Below are positions 10,218 through 17,649 of a stretch of DNA of 64,000 nucleotides, piece after piece (within the stretch, counting starts at the first letter, position 1; every line of letters starts with the position of its first letter). The position numbers and the translations under genes were made by a program. The DNA is from Paenibacillus_F chitinolyticus_A. GTDB lineage: Bacteria; Bacillota; Bacilli; Paenibacillales; NBRC-103111. Where the stretch lies: assembly GCF_045038035.1 (NCBI RefSeq), contig NZ_CP173427.1:62001-126000 (forward strand), written 5' to 3'. The notes below the pieces were generated by a model. The model was given only the letters and a program-made list of their open reading frames with translations. It had not been told where the DNA came from and did no database searches.

Positions 10218-10368
10218 TGTTCGGTGAAAATAAAGTATTAGACTGGAGTCATTGATTTAACGGGGGTTTTGAATTGAAGATTAGTCAGCTTTTGAAAAAT
10301 AAGTTTTAGACTGATTTATTAAAAGAAGCAGCGGCAGAACAAGACTTGATAAATAAAGTCTTAGACTG
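10218..10368 (+). repeat. left-end transposase-binding-type repeats (three copies)
   Basis: L1 at 10218-10245, L2 at 10294-10313 (GAAAAATAAGTTTTAGACTG), L3 at 10348-10368. All share AATAA-N4/5-TTAGACTG in the same orientation and are 68 and 55 bases apart. Confidence 0.8.
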
Positions 10369-10374
10369 CCGCTG
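10329..10374 (+). terminator. hairpin enclosing end repeat L3
   Basis: CAGCGGCAG (10329-10337) pairs with CTGCCGCTG (10366-10374). Inside, AAGACTT pairs with AAGTCTT. TTGTTATT follows. It could insulate the element from outside transcription. Confidence 0.45.
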
Positions 10375-10377
10375 TTG

Positions 10378-10409
10378 TTATTAAACTAACGTACCCGTTA
10401 GTTTAATAA
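10378..10409. repeat. perfect 14-base inverted repeat; half repeated near the right end
   Basis: TTATTAAACTAACG (10378-10391), loop TACC, CGTTAGTTTAATAA (10396-10409). A 13-of-14 match to CCCGTTAGTTTAAT (10394-10407) recurs at 14152-14165 as CCCGTTAGCTTAAT. The two copies bracket all cargo inside the element's end repeats. Confidence 0.6.
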
Positions 10410-10415
10410 GCAAAG

Positions 10416-10679
10416 TCAATTCAAAGTATTTTTAAGTTTTCCTATACACTTAATTACATGGTTGATATTTTCTTCGTCATTCATAGCATTTCTTGAATGT
10501 AAAAGTGCTGGTATTAAGGATTCAACGGAGTTCCCAAACTGTTTCATTCACTCATATCGTGGAACCATCCAAAGATGAAATTGATGTGTGGTGTCCTCAT
10601 TGTAAAAATAGTAAACATAATCGATTCCAAGTTCTTTTCTTTGGGCATCTCGAATTTCCCTATTAGAAGCAAGGTTAAC
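10416..10679 (-). pseudogene. HIT-family protein remnant
   Basis: Minus-strand reading from 10679 gives VNLASNREIRDAQRKELG, then a segment ending THQFHLWMVPRYE, a TGA, and MKQFGNSVESLIPALLHSR in the same frame to a TGA at 10418-10416. HxFHLWMVPR matches the end of the histidine-triad motif. The internal TGA stands where relatives would be expected to have Trp. The 5' part, including the start, is missing. Too short and broken to be active. Confidence 0.6.
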
Positions 10680-10753
10680 TAATCAAGGGAGAATCCTCTC
10701 TCATGGAAGGAGAATGGGAGGAAAGTAGGATGTGCATGATTGCCTCTTAAATC

Positions 10754-13666
10754 TCAATCGGGTTTCAAACCGATCAAACACTGATTTAATAAAGTGCGGT
10801 CATTATTATGAAGGTCAAAGACCAATCCATATTCATTTATATCTTCCAATTCGTTCTTAAAAACAATGTTCCCTTTGAACCGGAACGTTCGATCAAGGAG
10901 TTTGGCCCTGATTTGTATCATAAAGTCTCGACTTACAGGCAAACTCAACGTCGATACGAAATGCAGATCGTTGATGTCTATTTCTTTAATCGCGACTTCC
11001 GTTACGCCTAATTTAATATCTTCGCCCTTTATTTTGACTATGGTCATATCTGCATGTAAGGGAGGTGTGAAATAACTTCGCTTCCCGGCTTTTCTGTCTT
11101 TTCCGTGAAGTCCGCTCTCAGACTTGGCCTCTTTGGGAGGCAGTGTACCCCGGCTCAGCAACATGATAAACTCATGCTCGGGAACCGCACGGCTAAATAT
11201 GTAGCCTTGTACTTGATCGCAAAGATGCTCTTTCAAGAACTGAAGCTGGTCCAAGGTCTCTACGCCTTCAGCAACAATTGTCATGTTCAGGCTTTTGGCC
11301 ATCTGGATGATCGCTTGTGTGATGGACTTCTCCTTACTGTTTGCTGCGGTTACCTCTTTCATGAAGGACCGGTCGATTTTTAAAATATCAATAGGAAAAC
11401 GAGTCAGGTAGGACAGAGAGGAGTAACCCGTGCCGAAATCGTCCAAGGCCATTCTGATGCCCAGGTTTTTCAACTCGGCCATGGTATCCTGAATCGATTC
11501 TTCATGCTGCAAAAAGACGCTTTCCGTTATTTCGAGCTCGATCCATTTCCCATGTACGCCAAAGGTTTGGAGTGTATCATGCAAATTCGACACATAGTCT
11601 CTCTCCAAAAAGCTTTTGGGAGAGATATTGATCGATACGGGCACTTTTTTCAGACCTAGTCGATCCCACTTGGACAGGTGCTCACATACGGTTCTTGATA
11701 TCCAGTCTCCAATTGGTAATATGAGTCCGGTCTCTTCGGCCAGAGGGATGAATTCCGCCGGCGAGACAATGCCCCACTCCGGATGGTTCCACCGAATGAG
11801 CGCTTCGGCGCCCAGGATCGTTCCGGATCGGGGGCACACTTTGGGCTGGTAGTAGATCTCGAATTCTTCATTCGATATGGCCTTTCGCAGGCCTTTTTCA
11901 AGCGAAAAGATCCGAAAGGTATTCACGTTCATCGATGAAGTGTAAAATTGGTAATTGTTTTTGCCGTTTTCCTTGGCGCGAGCCAGCGCAATATCGGCAT
12001 TTTTAAGCAATGTCCCGCCGTCGTTACCGTCAGAAGGGAAGATGCTTATGCCTATGCTGGTTGTAAGGAACAGCTCATATTGATCGATATAGAAAGGCTT
12101 TTGAATCTCTTTTAAAATATTTGCAGATAAGACTTTCACTTGCTTTTCGTTTTTCAGATCACGAACGATTACCGTAAAATTGTCTTCTCCTATCCTAGAC
12201 AATATCGTATTACCGGCGCCGATACACGAGCTTATTCGATTGGCCGCCATTTTTAGAAGCTCATCGCCGTATGAATATCCCAATGTTTCATTTACATATT
12301 TAAAACGGTCCAAGCCCAATTGCATAACGGCGATCTTGCTTTGCTTTTTGTTCGTGGATTTGATCGTATCGGTTAATTCGTTTTCCAGGTATCTCCGGTT
12401 AGGCAATCCCGTTAAATAATCATAGAAGGCCAGTTGATGGAGTTCGGCTGACGCGCGCACCTCATCCGTGATATCAACCAATGTTCCTACCAAGGAGGGG
12501 ATCCCGCCCAAAATCAATAATTTCACATAGACTTCGACATCCATTAATTGCCCGTCTTTTTGGATAAGCTTTATACGTTCCGAACTATTTTGCGGATACC
12601 CGTTCACGATGTCACTTATTCTATCTCTCATGGCATCCCTGTACTCGGGCGACAACAGCTGAAGAACATCCATTTGGAGCAGGTCCGACTCGCTGTAACC
12701 GGTTTTATGGATAATATACGGGTTGGCATAAGTCAGTTTCCCATTTTGCAAGATGATGACGCCAACCAGGGCCTCCGTAACCAGGCTGCGATAAATCAGT
12801 TCGGATTCCCGCAGTTTATCCTGGATCGCTTTTTTCTCGGTGATATCTTGAACAATACCGAGAAGTTCTTCAGCCTTGCCGGATTCATCCGTTATGACTT
12901 CAGCCCTCCCCAATAAAGTGCGTACTTCCCCGGCACCACGAATGATCCGGTACTCGATCTCCGATGATGCTTGGTCTCCGTTGATCATGTCTCCAAAAAA
13001 GCGAAATACTTCAACAGCATCCTCCGGGTGAAGTGATTGTTTTAGGTCATCCAATGAAAAACTCGAGGATTTCTCTATACCATGAATGTGGAATAATTCG
13101 TCGGACCAGTGTATTTTGCGGTTTACGAGATCCCAATCCCAGTTGCCTGTCTGGACCATCTTTTGAGCGTAGGCAAGCCGGTTTTCACTTTTTCTCAATT
13201 TGTTTTCCATTTCTTTTTGAGCCGTGATGTCAAACAGAAAGGTAAGGATTTCACGACGGGAATGGTCCGGATTAAAAATGGGAATTTTTACGACATCAAA
13301 GGTCGCCGAGTTTCCGCCCAGCATAAGAGAGGTTTGCAGTTGAAATTTTTGTTTGGATTCCCACGTGATTCGATCCGATTCTTCGGTAAACTTTAGCAAT
13401 TGTTCATGGTTGTCCGCGATTCGGATTATCTGATCAACCGTTTTTCCGGTATAATCCTTTATTTTTAGTTTGGAAGATATTCCTTCACTGGCTCTGTTGA
13501 TGCGTCCCTCCCCGTCTCTGCTGATCAAATAGCCGAAGGTATCAATAACAGCAAATAATAGATCATTTTTATAGACATATTCATCCTCGACGAGAGGCTT
13601 GGTATTTAACTTGAATATGCTTTCATATGTGGTTTCCAAAAAGCTTTTGATGATACTTTTCCGCAT
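10754..13666 (-). CDS. PAS-GGDEF-EAL-PilZ cyclic-di-GMP signalling protein
   Basis: 970 residues; AAAGGA lies upstream of the ATG at 13666. Order: PAS-like region (20-150), PAS (about 155-285, with the PAC segment ending in ELLGIVQDIT), PAS (290-405), GGDEF domain (415-575), EAL domain (590-830), linker, PilZ-like domain (about 865-970). The GGDEF active motif is GEDNF, so cyclase activity is doubtful. EAL residues look complete: EALIRW, NISPKSF, ELEITES, DDFGTGYSS, LKIDRSF, VAEGVE and QGYIF. Most likely a c-di-GMP phosphodiesterase tuned by its PAS domains and by PilZ. The DNA is visibly more AT-rich than the flanking opp genes. It is the only intact cargo gene of the element. Confidence 0.9.
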   Translation of the reverse strand: MRKSIIKSFLETTYESIFKLNTKPLVEDEYVYKNDLLFAVIDTFGYLISRDGEGRINRASEGISSKLKIKDYTGKTVDQIIRIADNHEQLLKFTEESDRITWESKQKFQLQTSLMLGGNSATFDVVKIPIFNPDHSRREILTFLFDITAQKEMENKLRKSENRLAYAQKMVQTGNWDWDLVNRKIHWSDELFHIHGIEKSSSFSLDDLKQSLHPEDAVEVFRFFGDMINGDQASSEIEYRIIRGAGEVRTLLGRAEVITDESGKAEELLGIVQDITEKKAIQDKLRESELIYRSLVTEALVGVIILQNGKLTYANPYIIHKTGYSESDLLQMDVLQLLSPEYRDAMRDRISDIVNGYPQNSSERIKLIQKDGQLMDVEVYVKLLILGGIPSLVGTLVDITDEVRASAELHQLAFYDYLTGLPNRRYLENELTDTIKSTNKKQSKIAVMQLGLDRFKYVNETLGYSYGDELLKMAANRISSCIGAGNTILSRIGEDNFTVIVRDLKNEKQVKVLSANILKEIQKPFYIDQYELFLTTSIGISIFPSDGNDGGTLLKNADIALARAKENGKNNYQFYTSSMNVNTFRIFSLEKGLRKAISNEEFEIYYQPKVCPRSGTILGAEALIRWNHPEWGIVSPAEFIPLAEETGLILPIGDWISRTVCEHLSKWDRLGLKKVPVSINISPKSFLERDYVSNLHDTLQTFGVHGKWIELEITESVFLQHEESIQDTMAELKNLGIRMALDDFGTGYSSLSYLTRFPIDILKIDRSFMKEVTAANSKEKSITQAIIQMAKSLNMTIVAEGVETLDQLQFLKEHLCDQVQGYIFSRAVPEHEFIMLLSRGTLPPKEAKSESGLHGKDRKAGKRSYFTPPLHADMTIVKIKGEDIKLGVTEVAIKEIDINDLHFVSTLSLPVSRDFMIQIRAKLLDRTFRFKGNIVFKNELEDINEYGLVFDLHNNDRTLLNQCLIGLKPD

Positions 13667-13922
13667 CGACCGTCAGTCCTTTGTGTTTTCTTAGATGGTT
13701 GCATTTGTATCCGCATTGCTATGAGCAGGTATGAGGGAAAACCTATTTGCGGCGCGCAGTTTTTAGATTCGAGGTGATTCATACGAGCGATTTAAGTTAT
13801 TTTTCCGTAAAAGGCAGTTCCGTGTGAACTTAACTTATCAATAAAAATATATGAAGGAAGTTATTACGAAAGGAACGAAAGGAAGATCTCTAAAAACCGT
13901 ATATTTAGACTGAACTTTTGAA

Positions 13923-14105
13923 TTACATGCGGACACAAAGCCTATCGATGGCCTCCATCGGCCTGGCATTGACGCGTTTCATGAAGGTGGCGACGTTGAT
14001 GCGGATGTGGTAAAACTTCTTGCAGAATAGGTTGTGGACGACATCGCTTTTCAGCCACTTCCATAGCCCTTCAACCAGATTGAGATCCGGTGAATACTTC
14101 GGCAG
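13923..14105 (-). pseudogene. IS630-family transposase 3' remnant
   Basis: Minus-strand translation reads LPKYSPDLNLVEGLWKWLKS followed by a stretch to VRM and a TAA at 13925-13923. This is the C-terminal part of the DDE_3 domain, where the final Glu (NLVEGLW) is catalytic. The rest of the transposase is missing, so it cannot move itself or the element. Confidence 0.78.
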
Positions 14106-14173
14106 AGACGAACTTCATCACCTACCGGAAAGGGTCAATTGATGTAAACTGCCCGTTAGCTTAATGCTGTTCC

Positions 14174-14242
14174 CAGTCTAATACTTTATTTTCCTAGTCT
14201 AATCCTTTATTTTTCAGTCTAATGGTTTATTTTCTTTTTACA
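14174..14242 (-). repeat. right-end transposase-binding-type repeats (three abutting copies)
   Basis: R3 14174-14193 (CAGTCTAATACTTTATTTTC), R2 14195-14215, R1 14215-14242 ending TTTTTACA. They are head-to-tail with about 20-base periodicity and inverted relative to the left-end copies. Abutting on one side and spaced on the other is the Tn7 end asymmetry. Confidence 0.8.
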
Positions 14243-14247
14243 GCTGA
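14243..14247 (+). repeat. right target-site duplication GCTGA
   Basis: Follows the ACA tip at 14240-14242 and repeats the five bases at 10213-10217. Confidence 0.88.
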
Positions 14248-14654
14248 AAAATGTGCTGGCGGGCAATTTCGGATACTCGCTCAACAATCACAGGCCCGTG
14301 CTGACCTATTTGTTCATCGCCCATGATTTATCGATGGTCCGGCACATTTCCACCCGCATCGGAGTGATGTACCTGGGCAAGCTGGTGGAGGTCGCCCCGA
14401 GCGAGGAACTGTATACGAGCCCGGCGCACCCTTATACGGAGGCGCTGCTTTCCGCGATACCGGTTCCCGATCCGAAGGCCGCGTCGGCAGGCGCCCGTAT
14501 TCTTCAGGGGGATCTGCCGAGTCCGCTGGAGTCGATAACGGGGTGCAAATTCCGTTCCCGCTGTCCGTTTGCGATAGGCCGCTGCGCGGTGCAGGAGCCG
14601 CAGCTGCGGGAGATCGCCCCCGGGCATTATGCGGCCTGCCACTTGCATGAGTAG
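14248..14654 (+). pseudogene. chimeric remnant: end of OppB fragment fused to OppF/DppF C-terminus
   Basis: The first 18 or so codons (KNVLAGNFGYSLNNHRPV) continue the OppB fragment. The sequence then switches, without losing frame, to the end of an oligopeptide ABC ATPase: LFIAHDLSMVRHIS (switch/H-loop), MYLGKLVEVAPSEELY, HPYTEALLSAIPVPDP, and the four-cysteine-like C-terminal segment GCKFRSRCPFAIGRC. So a deletion removed the rest of oppB, the second permease and most of the ATPases before the element inserted. Joined across the element, 10010-10217 plus 14248-14654 is exactly 205 codons including the stop. No Walker motifs remain; the product cannot be an ATPase. Confidence 0.85.
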
Positions 14655-14738
14655 CGGAATTTTCTATAAACTGGGATAAGAATAGACCAAGATGCGGCAG
14701 GCAGAAACAGGGGCCGCTTACGAATAGAGGTGTTTCTT

Positions 14739-15254
14739 ATGGAGAAACAGGCAAGATTTTCGCAAAAAACGGCTATATTACTGGAGCGTGTGCGCCGGTT
14801 AGGCCTTTCCGACGAGGTGCTGCTGGCCAGTGCGGCGTCCGGAGATGTAAAGCCTTTGCAGGAAGTGTCCGGCAGCGATTCCGGTTACGAAGATTTTTTC
14901 GTTTACGGGGAGGCGCACGGCGAACAGATTGCCGAAGGCATCCGAAACGGCTACCGGATGAAATTCAATACCATCGGCGGGCTCCAGTCGTGGCTCAAAG
15001 AACGGCTCGGCCGGGAAGCCGGAACGGATTTCGCCGTGTCCGAAGGACGGATCGACGGACTCTCGCTGGCGGCGGACGAAGCGGAGCTGCTGCGCAGCTC
15101 ACTGGCTTCAAACTGGCTCCTGCTGGAGGCGCCGTCATCTGCGGGAGAGCAGGCGGAACAGGCATCGGCGAATGAGGATGCCCCTACACTCCCGGTTCCG
15201 GGACAAACCGGCACTTACTCGCTTTTTCTTAAATTTTTGTCCGAGAGGGACTGA
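14739..15254 (+). CDS. uncharacterised protein
   Basis: 171 residues from the ATG at 14739, which has GAGGTG eight bases upstream; a GTG at 14730 is less likely. It has an acidic, soluble, helix-rich look with no signal peptide or membrane segment. The middle (EAHGEQIAEGIRNGYRMKFNTIGGLQSWLKERLG) reads like a small folded domain, and the tail (about 130-155) is Ala/Glu-rich and probably disordered. I recognise no family. It precedes the UDG-like gene by 170 bases and may or may not be co-transcribed. Confidence 0.65.
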   Translation: MEKQARFSQKTAILLERVRRLGLSDEVLLASAASGDVKPLQEVSGSDSGYEDFFVYGEAHGEQIAEGIRNGYRMKFNTIGGLQSWLKERLGREAGTDFAVSEGRIDGLSLAADEAELLRSSLASNWLLLEAPSSAGEQAEQASANEDAPTLPVPGQTGTYSLFLKFLSERD

Positions 15255-15424
15255 CACACAAGCAGAGGCTGGAATCCGTGCTTTATGCGGTTCCGGCCTT
15301 TTATTGATACGAGCGGGCAAGAGAGCGGACGTCCGGAGCAGGCAGAAGCGTTACATTGTTATCCGAAACAAGCGTCCGGAACCTATCCCTCTTAGAACCC
15401 CAATAGAAAGGAGGTCAGCCTGAC

Positions 15425-16201
15425 ATGCTGCCGACAAGCGAATTCCATACGTACAAGCCCGCTATTCTTTCACTGCCGGCGGATCGTCCGCTCACCAAGG
15501 AAGACCTTCTCACAGGTGATTTTCTGATGAAGAGAAGCGGCCGGCTGGCCATGTATTACGCGCCTCACAACGAATTTGTCCGTCCGGGCGCCCAAGTCGT
15601 GATCGTGGGGATTACGCCGGGCTGGACCCAAATGAAAACGGCCTTCGAAACGGCCAGGGCCGGTCTGCTCCAAGGACTGCCGGACGACGAAATCGTCCGA
15701 AAGGCGAAAGAAGCGGCAAGGTTCTCGGGAAGCATGCGGCGCAACCTGATTTCGATGCTGGACGGTCTTGAGCTGCACCGCTATCTGGGACTGGCTTCGA
15801 GCGAGGAGCTGTTCACGCAAGGCATCGGCTCCGTGCTGCATACGACTTCTCTGCTGCGGTACCCCGTTTTCGTACAGGGAAAAAACTACACGGGCGCGCA
15901 GCCGCCTCTTCTGTCCGATGAATTTCTGCGGGAAACCGCCTTCGCTTTCACGAAGGAAGAATTGGAGCGGCAGCCCGGGGCGCTGATTATTCCGCTTGGA
16001 AAGACGGTAGAAGGTCTGCTGCAGCGGATGGAAGAGGAAGGACTGCTCGGGAAGTGCGGCATTCTGCACGGGTTTCCGCATCCTTCCGGGGCGAACGGTC
16101 ACCGCCACAAGCAGTTCGCCGATAACCGGGAAGCCATGATGCGGCAGCTGGAGGAGAAGTTCGGACGCGCGCAGATTACCAGTTCCGGTAAGCGTCGATA
16201 A
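15425..16201 (+). CDS. uracil-DNA-glycosylase-superfamily-like protein
   Basis: 258 residues with a perfect AAAGGAGGT RBS. VVIVGITPGWTQ (about residues 58-69) resembles motif 1 of the UDG fold (GxxPG) and HGFPHPSGANGHR (about 217-229) resembles its C-terminal DNA-intercalation motif (HPS). The middle has no catalytic Asp/Asn I can place with confidence, so a DNA-repair activity is not proven. The 3' end overlaps the convergent LysR gene by 26 bases (16176-16201). It could be a base-excision enzyme or a superfamily member with another job. Confidence 0.6.
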   Translation: MLPTSEFHTYKPAILSLPADRPLTKEDLLTGDFLMKRSGRLAMYYAPHNEFVRPGAQVVIVGITPGWTQMKTAFETARAGLLQGLPDDEIVRKAKEAARFSGSMRRNLISMLDGLELHRYLGLASSEELFTQGIGSVLHTTSLLRYPVFVQGKNYTGAQPPLLSDEFLRETAFAFTKEELERQPGALIIPLGKTVEGLLQRMEEEGLLGKCGILHGFPHPSGANGHRHKQFADNREAMMRQLEEKFGRAQITSSGKRR

Positions 16202-17054
16202 ACGCCCGGGAAGCCCGTGAAAGCCACCCGTCCTTCAGGCCGATCAAGGCCGATTGCGCCGGAAGGATGTCGCCTTCGAGGGGAATATACCGGAGAAGCG
16301 GGCCCGGATGCAGCTTCGGCACGGTTTCCGGCACGATTCCGGCTCCGAGTCCCGAAGAAACGAGCTGAAGCAGGGTGGACATGTCGGAACACTCGCACAC
16401 GATGTCGGGTTCGAGCCGCCTTTTCGCGAATTCTTCGTGGATCATATGATGAAGTCCCAGCCCCTCCGTACTCGGAATAATCAGCGGATACTCGCGGATC
16501 TGCTCGAACGTGACGGGGCTCTGCGCCTGCATGTCGCCGGCCGCCGTTACGAAGCAGTAACGCTCCGAACGCACATAATGCACCGTGAAATCCTGCAGCG
16601 GCAGGGGAAGCGGCATGCGAACAATGGCCAAATCGATGGCCTGTTCTTTGAGCAGCCGGCAGAGAAGCGACGATTCGTTCTGATGGATTTTGAACGTAAA
16701 TCGGGGATAGTTCTGCCTGAATTCGCCCAGTATACGGGGAAGCAGATCGTCGGACAGTGTATTGACCCCGATGCAGAGCTTGCCCGACCAGCCGCTCCGG
16801 ACGGCATGAATCTCTTCCTGCGCTTCTTCCATGGAAGCGATGATTTTAACCGCGTGTTTGTACAGGGTCCGGCCTTCCTCGGTGAGCAGCATTCTTCGGC
16901 CTTCTCTGCGGAATAAAGCGGCGCCGAGCGTTTCTTCCATCGCTTTCAGCTGCTGGCTGAGCGGAGGCTGGGCGATATGAAGTTTTTTGGCGGCGGCCGT
17001 AATCTGTCCTTCTTCCGCGATGGCTTTGAAATAATGAAGTTGTTTCAGATCCAA
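16176..17054 (-). CDS. LysR-family transcriptional regulator
   Basis: 292 residues from a TTG at 17054 with AAGGAG at ideal distance; an upstream ATG (17087) encompasses that RBS and is unlikely. N-terminal winged helix (MDLKQLHYFKAIAEEGQITAAAKKLHIAQPPLSQQLKAME) and the two-lobed effector domain (about 88-290). It is divergent from guaD and the purine permease with about 130 bases between starts, so it probably controls them in response to a purine-related ligand. That link is inferred from position. Confidence 0.88.
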   Translation of the reverse strand: MDLKQLHYFKAIAEEGQITAAAKKLHIAQPPLSQQLKAMEETLGAALFRREGRRMLLTEEGRTLYKHAVKIIASMEEAQEEIHAVRSGWSGKLCIGVNTLSDDLLPRILGEFRQNYPRFTFKIHQNESSLLCRLLKEQAIDLAIVRMPLPLPLQDFTVHYVRSERYCFVTAAGDMQAQSPVTFEQIREYPLIIPSTEGLGLHHMIHEEFAKRRLEPDIVCECSDMSTLLQLVSSGLGAGIVPETVPKLHPGPLLRYIPLEGDILPAQSALIGLKDGWLSRASRAFIDAYRNW

Positions 17055-17185
17055 CCCGATCGTCTCCTTTTTCCATACGAAAATCATATAGGAAACAAAT
17101 TTTATTGATATTATTTATATACTTCCCATCATGATACCATGGAAATGCCGTATAAATCCGAGTCATGGAAAGAGGGAACTATCCG

Positions 17186-17647
17186 ATGGATTCTACTGAT
17201 GTTTTTATAAAGCGGGCCGTAGAGCTTGCATGCACGAATACCCGTGAAAAAAAGGGCAAGCCGTTCGGGGCCGTTATTGTAAAAGACGGCCGGATTATCG
17301 CCGAAGGCGTGAACGATGTGCTGGAAACGCACGATCCTACCGCACATGCCGAAATCCAGGCCATACGGGAAGCGAGCCGTGTGCTCCGGCAGCCCGATTT
17401 ATCCGGCTGTGAGCTGTATGCCAGCGGCGAGCCCTGCCCGATGTGCCTGTCCGCCGTCTACTGGGCTAAATTCAAGGCCGTCTATTATGCGTATACGGAA
17501 GAGGAAGCCTCACGAATCGGAATGAGTACGAAATTCGTTTACGATCAGTTGGCGCTTGCTCCCGAGAAAAGAGTCGTCCAGCTTGTCCGCGTGGAGCCGG
17601 ATTGTCCGGATCATCCCTACGCGGTCTGGAAAGAAAGCCAGGCCTGA
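17186..17647 (+). CDS. guaD: guanine deaminase
   Basis: 153 residues from the ATG at 17186 (AGAGGG upstream; the ORF can be extended to 17165). Cytidine/deoxycytidylate-deaminase fold with zinc-site motifs HAEIQA and PCPMC. Length and segments such as RAVELACTN, PFGAVIVKDGRIIAEG, AVYWAKFKAVYYA match bacterial GuaD, which converts guanine to xanthine in purine catabolism. The stop is two bases before the start of the permease gene, so the two are coupled: uptake plus first degradation step of purines. Confidence 0.87.
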   Translation: MDSTDVFIKRAVELACTNTREKKGKPFGAVIVKDGRIIAEGVNDVLETHDPTAHAEIQAIREASRVLRQPDLSGCELYASGEPCPMCLSAVYWAKFKAVYYAYTEEEASRIGMSTKFVYDQLALAPEKRVVQLVRVEPDCPDHPYAVWKESQA

Positions 17648-17649
17648 AC

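Larger units (their letters stand above)
10218..14242. mobile_element. cargo-only Tn7-like (Tn7/Tn5053/Tn552-type) element, 4025 bp
   Basis: Both tips start 5'-TGT when read inward. The left tip has TGT-N5-GAAAATAAA-GT-ATTAGACTG; the right tip, inverted, has TGT-N5-GAAAATAAA-CC-ATTAGACTG, identical in spacing. Each end carries three copies of an about 20-base repeat ending TTAGACT: spaced on the left, abutting on the right, as with transposase (TnsB) binding sites of Tn7. A 5-bp duplication, GCTGA, flanks it. Inside there is no transposase, ATPase or target-selection gene. Contents are a HIT-family gene remnant, a complete PAS-GGDEF-EAL-PilZ gene and an IS630 transposase remnant. It must have been moved by a transposase supplied from elsewhere. 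Family placement rests on the end structure. Confidence 0.8.

Noticed and set aside
13923..14105. IS630 transposase as the mover of the 4-kb element
   Set aside because: Only the last 60 codons remain, and IS630 elements duplicate TA, not five bases.
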